64,000 bases of DNA. It comes from Heterostelium album PN500. Lineage: Eukaryota > Evosea > Eumycetozoa > Acytosteliales > Acytosteliaceae. Numbering within the stretch: the first letter of the stretch is position 1; every line of letters begins with the position of its first letter. Positions 12,654-24,655 of the stretch are shown here, one piece after another. A model generated the notes under the pieces. That model was not told the origin of the DNA. It ran no database searches and saw only the letters and a list, made by a program, of their open reading frames with translations. The stretch is from contig NW_008805076.1 of NCBI RefSeq assembly GCF_000004825.1, positions 744,001 through 808,000 of the forward strand, given 5' to 3'. Made by a program: the position numbers and the translations under genes.

Positions 12654-15022
12654 TTAGTATGTATGTACAATTACCCCACCTTGGAATGCTCTATCTATCT
12701 TATCATTATCGTTAATCGTCTTCCATACGTTATTGTGAATCGAATAGACTTGGTTGGTCGAAGTCTTTCCACCTAGGAACAGGATCTCTCTACCCTTGTC
12801 AAATATGCACATAGTAAACTTGGTGGTTACGGAACTGTTGAAATTGAATTTCGGCGAACACAACAGACGTTTGGTGAAACTTTTGATCGAGAAACTATAG
12901 AAGAATCCACCAGAGTCCAAAATGTAGATTAGCTCCGAACCGTCGAAACACATCGCAGCAAGATACAGTCTCGGTGTCTTCTTGAAACGCACATCGGAAC
13001 AATACTCGGTAGAGGTCTTTAGAATTGGGTCGATTCCCCACAATGCCATGTCGTCGCTCTGCGAATGGCTGCTGAACGCGCCAACCAAGTAGATCGTATG
13101 ATTATGGTAGAATGCGTACTGACCGTATCTCGAGTTGTTGAATTGCATGATTCTGGTGATTTCCTTGGTGTCTGGATTGTACTGGTCGACACGAATCACC
13201 TGGAAACTACCATAGAGACCGCCAATCAGATAGATATACTTGTAGCCGTCGTAGCAAGTGGAAATGGATTCTCCACCCTGGTTGTAAAGCAACGGCAGGT
13301 TGGTTGCAACCTCGTAGGGATTCTGATTGTTAATGGTATAGCGTGAGAACGTCGAAGTACGATTGGAACCACCGAAAACATAAACTTGGTTGGCAATGGA
13401 CACCAGAGAATGCAGACTAAACTCACGTTCCTCAAAGTTCTCAAACGCCGCATTATAAGTCCAACGAAGAGTATGGCAGTCCAGTGTATAAACTCCATCC
13501 TTTCCGATTGTAAACAACAGTTCTTTCTTTGGTTTCGTTGAGTAGACAGGTGGTGATCTTTCATGTGTACTTTTACTAACGATCATACTGTTATTACTGC
13601 TGCTGCTGCTACTAATACTATGGCTGTTGTTAATGCTTCCACTACTAATACTGCTACTGCTGTGGCTGTGGGATTGGTCGTAACCATGTGAATGATTATG
13701 GTAATGACTACTATAACCAAGTGGAGCAGTATCATCCTTTGATGATTTGAATGATTTAGATTGTTTGGAAGTAATATTATTGCTACTGTTTCTTCCACCG
13801 CTGGAATCATATTCTCGCTTTGTCGGACTATCTCTATCTCTCTTACTACTAGTGATAGCATGTTGATCACGATAGGCGTCACCGTCATTATTATAGCTAC
13901 GACTATCAGTGAAACCAGCATCTTTTCCTCCATCTCTGTGGTTACTATCTTTCTTACCAGTGATAAGAGCATCAAGAGCAGCATCCATTGGATTATAATC
14001 ACCGTTACTATCTCCATGATGATGACCTTCCATAGAACTATTTAACTTTGGACTATTTCCAGAGGAGGTTCTATTTGATTGGTTTGGTGATGTACTTGTA
14101 GTTGTAGATATTAATTCTGGTGTTGGTGGTTTTGTAGTTGTTGCAGGTAGCTGTTGCTGCTGTTGTTGTTTTCCTTTTTTCTTTGCACTACTTTTCTTTT
14201 CACTCTTTACTGGAATCTTTGGATATTCCTTTTTAACATTACCAATAATACTATTACTCTTTTTTATATCAACATTATTACTATCTGCATTGTCACTACT
14301 ACCACTGTTGTTATTATTTTGTTGTGTAGTTGCCTCTAGATGTGCATCCTCTATTGTCTTCTCAAGAATACCACTAAGATTATCGTTGCTATCCGAACCG
14401 GAAGGATTGAAAATGAAATCCAAAGATTCACTTCTTGCTTCCAACTGGTTGTTATTGCTCTTATATTTACTTGGAACTGGAATGTTTGCTGTCTTATTAT
14501 TGTTGACTGCTGAATTTGATGATGTTGTAGTTGTAGTGGTAGTAGTAGTTGTTGTTGTAGGATTGGGTAGTGTAATGTTACTATCATCGATAGTAGTGTT
14601 GTTGTTGTTGATATTATTATTATTATTATTTTTCATATCGATATTAATATTATAAGGATTGGAACTCTTTTTAAAGAGTGAACCGATGTTATTGATTTGT
14701 GTGAGTATGTTGGTGAATGGTGATGTGTCGGAGCTTGTGTAGGTCAAAGGATGTTGTATCTCTACTGCTGATATCGTCTTTTGCAATGCTTGCATATACC
14801 GTAGATGATGTGGTTTCGGACAATTGAAATCCGGTACTCCCATATTTAGTCGCTCAATATTAGCCTGTATGAAACCAAATATATTCTCTGAACTCTTCAA
14901 CGTCGCCATATAATCTTCAAACTGTTCATTGATATTATCAAAGTCATTAACATTATTATTATTATTATTACTAATAGTATCATTTTGACTACTACTACTA
15001 CTACTACTTGTAACTATTTCCA

Positions 15023-15053
<31 letters not shown>

Positions 15054-15548
15054 CTTTGATAGACCACCACCACCATTTTGTAGTTGCTGTTGATTCTTCT
15101 CTTGACCTCTTGATATCATTACGATGATTGAATTGATATCTTTGAACTCTGTAAGCATTGAGAGTAATGTTTGACTTATGGATTGACGTTCGGTTTGAAG
15201 TTCGCGTTTTATCTGATCCTTTAGGAGTTCTACGGCGAGTAAAAGTTGGTCGATGTACTCAGTGATCGAACGTTCGACTTGGCCGAATGACTCTAGTGTT
15301 TGTTCATACTCTTTCATTCTCTCATAGAGATGATTCAGTCTTGATGTAAACTGAGTGTTTAGGACAGGTGTGCGGCTACCGATGTCTTCCTTATCACCGT
15401 CTTTCTTTGCTGCAAACAAAGTATCGAAATCTTCAAATGTATGACCTCGATGCGTATGCACCATACACTTGGAACATATCAACTCTTTACAACCCAAACA
15501 AATAAACTCCAAATCTCTTTTATGATCTTTACACAAATTTGACTCCAT
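12654..15548 (-). CDS. B-box zinc finger / Kelch-repeat protein (paralogue 1)
   Basis: Single-exon gene of 964 residues. The N-terminus is a B-box type 2 zinc finger with ligands C6, H9, C17, C20, C25, C28, and histidines at 31/33/36, followed by a predicted coiled coil (about 50-150). The middle (about 150-640) is Asn, Ser and Thr low complexity with several basic stretches. The last ~300 residues are a Kelch-like beta-propeller with repeated VFGG, YLIGG and CYDGYKYIYL blocks, ending WKTINDNDKIDRAFQGG. B-box/coiled coil/Kelch proteins are usually scaffolds or E3-like adaptors; no RING finger is present, so ligase activity is not supported. Two paralogues lie in the same window (24656-26586 and 31580-33559) and share the B-box, the CFDG.DLIYI block and the C-terminal ending. 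This copy is the longest and has no intron in the B-box. Confidence 0.88.
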
Positions 15549-16047
15549 CTTTATCTCTCTCTCTCTCCTCTTTATCTTTATATACTATTATAATATAATA
15601 ATGGTGTTATCGTTAATAATATCTATGTGTCTCTCTCTTTATATTATATACTATCTATCTATCTATATCTATATCTCTCTACCTGTTGTTTTTCAACTCG
15701 AACTGAACACTAAATAAAATAAATTAAAATAAATAAAAAAAAAGATAAATTTATTTTATATGTATATTTAAATGGGTAAGTGGGGTGAAGGTGAAGTTGT
15801 TCTAAAAAAAATCATTGCTGATTTAAATTGAATAAATTTGATTTTTTTTATTAATTTTTTTGAACATTACGAAAAATGAATTCGTATTGTAATAATTATT
15901 TTTATTTATATATAATATAACTTTATAAAATAATTCAATCAAATACTTTGAAGTATTTATTATTAGATTAAGAAAATTAGTTGTCAAATTGATTCATCCA
16001 ATTTTTATTGAATTAGTTTCGAAAATATTTATAATTTTTTTAATGAA
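15549..16047. other. Intergenic, CT-rich upstream tract
   Basis: Contains a CT/TATCT-rich tract (about 15550-15690) directly upstream of the B-box/Kelch start, likely 5' UTR or promoter, followed by plain AT-rich spacer. Nothing else seen. Confidence 0.4.
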
Positions 16048-19000
16048 TCAATCTATTTGATCCATTTCACTCTCCAATGAATCAATGCATCTTTGTATGA
16101 ATATCTTTGTTGGTTTATCAGCAGGGAATAGCTCATTACAATTCTATTTATAGAACATACATAAAAATGTTAATACTAATAATAATAATAGTGATCTTTG
16201 AAAAAATGTGATACATTACTTGGAAACATGATAAAGCATCTTCATAGTTTTGTTTTCTAAAGTGTTCTACACCATTGTTGAAAGATGCCAAGATCGATAG
16301 CTTCAATGCTCTGATATCGTCTCGCTCGCCATCGATCACCTCGTAGATGTCGACAGCCTCTGATTTTCCTTTCACCTTGACACTGTCGACCAAACGAATG
16401 GTGAATTCATCGATCGATGCACCGATCGCCTCGATTGTGAATTGCGTCACTAGAATACGTGATCCATACTCTTTGCAGAGTGGTTCGGTTCTCGACGCCA
16501 AATTGACTGCATCGCCAAGAGCGGTCGGTTCCATTCTGGTCTCGGTTCCAACGATTCCAATGATTGTCTTACCGGTGTTAATACCGATTCCGGTCTCAAC
16601 GCTCTTGAATCGGAATCCAGATTCCGACATAAAGTCGAGTGACCGCATCATCCCGATCGCTGCTTTCACAGCGGCAATAGCCTGCTCCTGAATGTCACTG
16701 TGTGGGAATATCGCCATAATAGCATCGCCAATGAATTTGTCGATGAATCCACCCTTGTCGGTGATCGCTGGAATAGCAAATGCCAAGTAGGTATTTAGGA
16801 AATCGATGACGTCGTCTACCACCATCTTCTCGGTGGTCGAAGTAAAGTCACGGATATCACTAAAGAAGATAGTGATCGTTTTCGATATGGCATCGCCGAG
16901 ATAGACATGCTCCATTCCGGCTGGTGCAATCAACTGTTGGAATTCAATAGGTACGAACCGACTGATTACATTCTGGAGATCTTGCACACGTTTCGTTGAC
17001 TTTGTAGTAGTTGTTGTCGTTGTCAAACCCATGCCGATTTCACTGTTGGTTGAGCGGCCAATGAGATTACTGGATGCCGCTGACGAAGTGGAAGAGGAAG
17101 GAGTGCTGTTGCTAGCACTCATCATGGAGACACGCGATGTCGACAACTGTGGAATGACAATCATGTCTTCTTTCTTCTCAGTCAGTGGAGTCAGTAGTTT
17201 CTGAGGAGAATAGACCATCTGCTTGCGTTGTTTATCCATCTCAATCAACACATTGGTTAGTTGAATGCTGATATCTTGTTTCATGATACAATCGTCCATT
17301 CCCGACATTCTGTAGATATTCATTTGGTCGAGTGTGATAGCAGTGTTGGAAATACCGATAATCTTTAAACTACCCTTTCGCTTGTGGGAAATGACAAGAT
17401 CGGATGTCTGGAAAAGCTGTGGGAATGACATTCGTCTTCCTTTGACAGCGCTGGAACTCGATGATTTGGAGGGCGACGATGCACTTCCGGTGCTACCGAT
17501 GCTCAGTGGCGATGACTTGTTCTCGTCACAAGTGGTCGAAACAGGGTCAGGACTTGCTGTGGATTGAATCTGTAGTTCATGCTTTCGAATGGCATCGCTC
17601 ACCTCCATACCATTGAGCACTGGCAAGTCGATATTGACAAGTATGAGATCATAGTAGTTCTTCTTGGCCATCGACAGCAACGTAGCACCGTCCTGTACAA
17701 ATGTAAAGTGATATCTAAATGTCTCAAGACAGTTTTGTATGATATTCTGAGTGGAAAAGTCAGACTCACCGATGAGAGTTCGCATCAGAGGACGACCACG
17801 ACCAGACTCCAACACCTTGATAGGGAAGACAGAGTTGAATTTCTTGCGATGAACACTCATGGCAACATTGAAGACTTGAGAGATACCACGAACAAGATTG
17901 GTGGGTGTCAGTGGCTTCACTATGCACGTGATGTTTCGCGTCTTGCTGTTCCGAAGCAACAGGTCGGTCGGTGTCAACAAGAGAATCAGCTTGACATTGT
18001 CAAACAAAGGATTGTCACGTAGCATCTGAATGGTTTCCAAACCATCGCAACCAGGCATGTGATAGTCGATAAGCACCACCCGATATGGGTTGAGTTGTGT
18101 AGCCAACTTCAACTCCCTGATTCCCTCTACCGTTGAGCCTGCAGACTTTGAAATACAACCCAGTCTCTTTAGTATCATTTCTGTGGACATTCTAACATTG
18201 GCATCGTCGTCAATGATTAGGATTGGCAGCTGATTAAAAATAGCTAGTTGGTCACCGGTCAACGCAAAAGGATTCTCAGAGACCGGTGTTGGAGAGCGAT
18301 CGACTTGGAACACCAAGTTGATAACAAAAACACAACCACCATCGCCGTTCTTTTGTGCCACAAAAGAACCACCCAAACCCTTAATAATCTTATTGCAAAT
18401 GTACAATCCAAGACCTGTTCCTTGAGAGTTTGGCATTTCATCTTCTTGATCGTCATCATCGTCGTCGTCATCTTCATCAATCACATTGTCCTCCACCTCC
18501 ATTCTCTGACCAGTATTTTGTTTCTGATAAGCATCTTTATCTTCTTCACTACTACTATTATTATTGTTATTATTATTATTTTTTTTATGTTTTGATTTAC
18601 TTTTACGAGATCTACTTCTACTTCTACTTCTATATCTATCATGACTAATTTTGTATCCACCTTTAAAGCTACTACTTCCACTCTGATAGTCATCGTCACT
18701 GTCTTCGTAGTCACCAAACTTTGGAAATGGTTGAAACTGATTGATAATCTTGAGTTGGTCATCCGTCAAACCAGTACCACTGTCAAACACAGATATTTCA
18801 ATATAAACATCGTCTTGATCCAGCAATGCAGCGTCACTCTGTACAGGTGGATCTATCTTACTAACAATAACTCCAATATCTCCTTTCTCTGTATACTTTA
18901 CCGAATTCTTTAATAACTGTAATAGAATCTGTATCAAAGCAGATGGATCCTATTAAAAAAAAATAAATAATAACAACATTTTAGTTAACAAAACTACAAC

Positions 19001-21268
19001 TTTTACTACTAATTCTACTTATACTACTTACTCCAATTAAATTTAAAGGAACATCTTCATTAACTCTAAATACCAATTCAATATTTGTATTGTTGATATC
19101 TTTCGATATCTTTTCAAATACCTCTTCTATCAATGAGAATATATTGAATGTGACATCCTCAACTGAAATATCACCTGATTCAATCTATTATTGTGGATAA
19201 ACATTAGTTGGTTGGTTGGTTGGTTGGTTAAAGTGCATCTGTATTATATTATTTAAGTTAACTTACAGCTAATATCAATTTTATATCATCAACTAAATTG
19301 ATGTTTTGATTGATCAACTCTTGTATGGTATTGATCGATCGAATTTGATACTTGTTGAGATCGGTCGACTGGAGATGACAAGTCTCCTTGGAGATGTCCA
19401 TAATGGAGTGAGTCATCTTCTCGACAAACTGTTGCATAAAGTCAAACTTTTCCAAGAGTTGTTGTGTTCCGGTTGCGTAGATCCTGTTCATGTAGTCGGA
19501 TTGCTGATTCAGTTCTATTGATAGACGACGATGGAGTATCTCACCCTCTGCCTTCCAGCGCGTGTACTTCTCGCCCGACGCCTGCACTATATCGATGGCC
19601 AAACCACAAAAGAAACTGAGAAAACTCAGAACATTGAGAATGTAAAAGATACCACCACCATAGGGATCGCCGACAAAGTCACGATCCTTCTCACTGGCGC
19701 CACTCGCCATCGAGTACTCGAGGAGGTAGAGTGCTTCTGCCACCTGTGGCATGAGAGACGCCAGCGACAGTAGAGTGTAGGTCTTTCGAATCTGTAGATG
19801 ATACAACATCGTCATACCACTGAGAAACAATATCAAAATGAGACGAACGATCGACTCGTTGATACTGAATATCTGATTCGGTGAATTATACATAATCGAC
19901 TCCACCGTTGTCCAAGCCAAATCTATTATACTACCTTGTTTGGCACCACCACTTACTTTCAAGTCAGTAGAAGTTGTCATGACGGTAATCAACAAAATCG
20001 CAATGAACAACATAATTACAACCACCAATACCAAAGCAAATTGACATATATTCCAATATAACATGTTAAGTTTACTACCATTATTACCATTACCATTTCC
20101 ATTATTATTATTACTATTATGTTCATTTCCATTTCCATTTCTTTTACTATTTGAACTATTTGAACGTTGATGTTTATGATGATGATGTTGATGTTGATGA
20201 TGCTGTTGTTGATGTTGTTGCTGTTGTTGATGATGCTGCTGCTGTTGTTGATGTTGATGCTGTTGTTGATGATGTTGCTGTTGTTCTACATTCTCATTGT
20301 TGTAATGATGATGATTATTGTTATGATTGTTGTTATTGATGTTTGCATCCAATTCTTCATCATCAAAGAACAAACGTTGAAAGATAGCAGGTCGTGTCGA
20401 TCTAGGATTATTGCTTGGTGCACGTGGAAATAAGATGAAAAGGTAGAAGAATACACTAAAGAGAAAGTTGAATGGTGTTATGTAGTAGGGCTGTAAGTAA
20501 GAGTCACGATAGTAAAGTGCATTCCAAAAGCCACCGAATGCCATATACACTGTAAAAAAATCACGTCTAATACTGAAATGAAATATCGAAGATACCAATC
20601 CAACGAATGAAATGATCCACTCCAAACGAATCACATTACACCATCCGCAACCCGTCTGATTCGATATCGGCAGCCAAAGTAGCGGTCCAACCGACAAACA
20701 AACAAAAAAGTAAAACAATAAAAAATAATACATAACTTAATCTATCATTTTTTCAATAGCATTAGATTTAGATTTGATTTGATAACATAATGATGATAAA
20801 GTATTCAATAACTTACAGTTTATGTACGGATTGTGAGATGTTTCCAACATTGAAAAAAGGTATGGAAGTTGACTGTTCGATTTCGTCGTCCAGTCCGTCG
20901 ATATTATCGTAGTGATGATTCGATTGATCGGAGTCCAATGCATGATGTAGCAGATATTTACGTGCAGATACAGCACGTGGTGAATTTAAATTATTAAATA
21001 CATTACTATTATTATTATTATCTATACTATTATTGCTATTATTATTTATATTTAAATTATTATTATTTACATTTGATTTATTTATATTTAAATTATTTTT
21101 TCTATAACGCATACTATTTATATTTATATTTATATTACTATTATTTGTTATATTATTATTATAATTATTATTACTGTTTGTAGAAGTAGCTCCAACAAGA
21201 TTTTCACCACTTTCACCAGCTCCACTTTCAGCACCACCACCACTCCTCTTATTAAATTGATTTTCCAT
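16048..21268 (-). CDS. acrA: AcrA-type hybrid histidine kinase / adenylyl cyclase
   Basis: Exons, read downward: 21268-20817, about 20735-19267, 19184-19032, 18949-16220, 16143-16048, about 1630 residues. Order: Asn-rich N-terminus; six or seven membrane helices split by a His/Gln insert; a dimerisation-like helix with MTHSIMDI; a histidine kinase ATPase region with N box (LLKNSVKYT), G1 (DSGTGL) and G2 (GTGLGLYIC); two receiver domains; a class III cyclase catalytic domain; and a short helical tail. In the cyclase, both metal aspartates are present (FFSDIRDFT, GDAIMAIF), as are adenine-selecting Lys (IDKFIGD) and Asp (ALGDAVNLASR). Receiver 1 keeps its phospho-Asp (LIDYHMPG) and Lys; receiver 2 has Asn at the Asp position (LVNIDLPV). 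This matches D. discoideum AcrA, a late-development cAMP producer. The exon 1/2 junction is one base out of frame with the AG sites I can see. Confidence 0.88.
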
Positions 21269-22482
21269 TTCTTTCTTACATAAATAAAAATTGATTTATA
21301 ATAATATTATTATTATAATTATCAAACTATTATTATTTTTAGATAGATATAGATATATATATTTATATTGATAATTGTTTTGTTTCTTTTATTAATCTTT
21401 TAATTTCAGTAAAAATATATCGATTTTTTTGATGTTCAAAATTCTTTTTATAAAAATAAAAAATAAAATTAAAAATAAAAACCAAAAAATAAAAAATCTT
21501 GTTCAAGATTTATTAAATTGTTTGAAAATATATTTATAACTTTGGTTATTCACTACATCAGACAGACCTGGGAAAAAAAAAAAACAAACAAACAAATAAA
21601 TAAATAAATAAATATTAAAAATATATATCTTTTTAACTTTTTTCTTTTTTTAATGATAAATATATGTATTTTATAATAATTATTATTATTGCTATTTCTA
21701 CTTCTTTTTTTTTATTTTTTTTATAATATTATTTATTATTTTTGTTTTCGAACAACAAATTAATTTAATAGATTAAAAAAAAAAATAACAATAATCATAA
21801 TGATAATAGGAATATAGATATTATTATTATTATTTAATTTTTAATTATTGTTTTTTTTTTAAAAAAATGAGAGGTGAGCGGGTGATGATAATGATAAGGG
21901 GGAATAAAATTTGATCACGAACGATAACTTTACAAGCAAACAAACAATCCAATCTAACAACATCACCTTCACATGTCAACATATTAAATTGAAAATGTTA
22001 TTATAACATTACTTTTTGTTTTTGTTTTTTTTTTTTTTTTTTTTCCAAAATTATTGACATAAAGATAGAAAGAGAGATAGAATGAATGTTTGTAATCTAA
22101 AATAAACTACTTTTTTTTATTTATTTTAAATTTTGATATTGAACTTCATTCACACTATCAACAAACAAAACATTACTTGTATTTTTTGACAAAAATTATG
22201 TAAATTAATTAATTTATTATTTATTTGTACTAAATAAAAAAAAAGTATTTAATAATAATTATAAAAATGAGGATATGTTTGTATTGTCAACAAAAGAGAA
22301 GGAGAAGAGATCAGACAAACCATGGTCTATGGTCATCAGAATGATAATTTCCATTTAAAGTGATTTTTATTTTTTTTTTTTTTTTGACTTTTTAAGCCTG
22401 TTTTGACTTTTTAAAAACAATTCTTTTTATTTATTTATTTGTTGATGCAATTTGATTGTTGTATCATTAATATCAAAAAAAG
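21269..22482. other. Divergent promoter region between acrA and ALG3
   Basis: AT-rich 1.2 kb shared upstream region of two divergent genes, with long poly(A) and poly(T) runs (for example T-run near 22026-22044). No ORF or RNA gene seen. Confidence 0.4.
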
Positions 22483-23870
22483 ATGAGTTCAAAAGTTACT
22501 AGTAGAGGTAACAGAAATAGTGGAGGTGTTGTAGATCACCACCGAAATGATGATGATGATCGTGTTGCAACCACCAATACCACCAAGAAAACACATACCA
22601 CTAGTAGTGGCAACAGCAACAGCAGCTTCTACAAAAAAGTAGTGTCGATATTGAATGACAGTAGATATTTCTATTGGTTCGCCATATTTTTTTAGTGTGT
22701 GATGTGGCGATCAACTATTTGGTGGTGACAAAGGTAGAGTACACAGAGATCGATTGGTCGACCTACATGCAGCAGATCACTCTTTTCATGAATGGCGAGC
22801 GTGACTATACGAAACTCGAGGGTGACACTGGTCCCGTCGTATATCCCGCCGGATTCATCTATGTGTTTGCCGTGCTGCGTCAGCTGACCGACCTTGGCGC
22901 CAACATTGGTCGCGCGCAAATTATATTCGCCGCGCTGGCAGTCGCCACCAGTGCGCTGGTATTCGCTATCTATGGACGTGATCGCAAGCACGTGCCCGGT
23001 TACGTACTGGCGTTCCTCATCCTCTCGAAGCGTATCCACTCGATTTTCGGACTGCGACTGTTCAACGACGGTCTCACCATGTTTGTATTCTACATTTCTC
23101 TCTACCTTTTCACGCGTCATCGTTGGTCGCTCGGCTGCGTATTCTTTAGCGCGGCAGTCAGCATCAAGATGAATGTACTGTTGTACGCGCCAGCACTTCT
23201 ACTACTGCTCCTCCAAACCTACGGAATCGTCTGGACAATTCCGCGTCTTGGCATCTGTGGATTGCTGCAACTGGCGATTGGCGCGCCATTCCTCGCCAGT
23301 CACCCAGTCAGCTACTTGACACGCGCCTTTGAATTCTCACGGCAATTCATGTACAAATGGACTGTCAATTGGCGATTCGTGCCGGTGGACATCTTCCTTT
23401 CGAAACCCTGGGCAATCGGATTGCTCGGATGCCACTTGTTCATCCTCAGCATTTTCATCTTCAAGTGGTTGTCCAAGAGCAAGCGATCATCGAATCTCAA
23501 ACTTGAATTTTTACCTCAGTCTGGTGCACCAAAGCGTATTCTCGAACCTCGTTACATTCTGACGGTGATGTTCACCACCAATCTAGTTGGCATAACATTT
23601 GCACGTTCACTTCACTATCAGTTCTACGTGTGGTATTTCCACAGTTTGCCTTACCTGCTTTGGCAACAGACCATTCTACCGGTGCCAATACGAGCACTCC
23701 TCTTGGTTGCCATCGAATATTCGTGGAACGTATATCCATCAACCAATTTCAGCTCTGGGCTACTCTTCATTTGTAATCTCCTAATTTTGGTATCACTACT
23801 TTTTTCAGAATCGCCATCACCACTTCAATCACCACTTCAATCTCAAAAGAACAACAAAAAAACAAAATAA
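22483..23870 (+). CDS. alg3: ALG3 alpha-1,3-mannosyltransferase (frame break at a T run)
   Basis: Dol-P-Man:Man5GlcNAc2-PP-Dol alpha-1,3-mannosyltransferase, the ER enzyme that adds the first lumenal mannose to the N-glycan precursor. The family signatures YTEIDWSTYM and GDTGPVVYPAG are present, followed by about ten hydrophobic helices, SIKMNVLL and an aromatic HYQFYVWYFHSLP block. The N-terminal 65 residues (from 22483) lead into NDSRYFYWFAIFF, as in the family, but the frame then stops; the remainder continues in the next frame from LVCDVAINYL. The shift falls at a run of seven T near 22683-22691; one more T would join the two frames into 462 residues, a normal ALG3 length. Since every motif is intact, a homopolymer error in the assembly is more likely than a true null allele. 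Strong third-position G+C marks it as a conserved, expressed gene. Confidence 0.88.
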
Positions 23871-24655
23871 AATTGAAAAATGAGTGTTTGCAAAAAATAC
23901 TCAAAAAATTATAATTTTTAGATCGATTTTTTTTTCAAAAATTCAAGCTTCTTGAATAAGTTCTGGTGTTTCTAAAGCATTCTTTTGAAAATATTCATGA
24001 AGAAATTAAGAATTCTGGTGTCATAATGACACACTACAAAAAAAACAAACAACAAAAACCAAAAAAGTGTCTTTTTAAATAAACAACAATTTTTTTCATT
24101 ATTCTTTTTCCTTCTTTTTGCCAATTCATTTTTTACATCTCTCATACATCATTTCGAAATATCTTGAGTAAATTAAAGTTGACTGTGAGAATATAAGAAA
24201 CAAAGAGAATCTTAAAAAGAATAATTAAAATATTACAAAGAATATTAAATTAATCCAACAATTACATAATAATAATCAAAATACACTAGTACTCCTAATT
24301 ATAATAATTATACTTTACTCTTTTTTTTTTATTTTAACATATTAAATAATAATGTATACTTCTTTATATTGGTTTTTAAATAATATACTATAAAATAATT
24401 AATATCATATAATATAATATTTATATAGTAGTAATAATAATAATAATAATAATAATAATATCAAAAAATTGAACGAAAGATAATTTAGATATATAGATAG
24501 ATTTTTTTTCAAACAAATTTATAAATAATTCGTTTGTTTGTTTATTTATATTTATTTTATTTAAAAGAATATATATTAGTTTGTAAAAATAGAATAGAAT
24601 AGAATAAAAATAATAAAAGTTTATATTTAATTTATATTTAGTAGTTCATTACATT
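23871..24655. other. AT-rich spacer
   Basis: Spacer between ALG3 and the second B-box/Kelch gene; contains a TAA/AAT microsatellite. Nothing else seen. Confidence 0.4.
24430..24461. repeat. (TAA)n microsatellite
   Basis: About ten uninterrupted TAA units in the upstream region of the second B-box/Kelch gene. Such trinucleotide tracts are abundant in dictyostelid spacers and no function is implied. Confidence 0.85.

Noticed and set aside
13583-14045. Opposite- and other-frame ORFs over the first B-box/Kelch gene
   Set aside because: They run through the Asn/Ser/Thr repeats of the real gene and contain no domain; the real frame has a B-box and Kelch blades.
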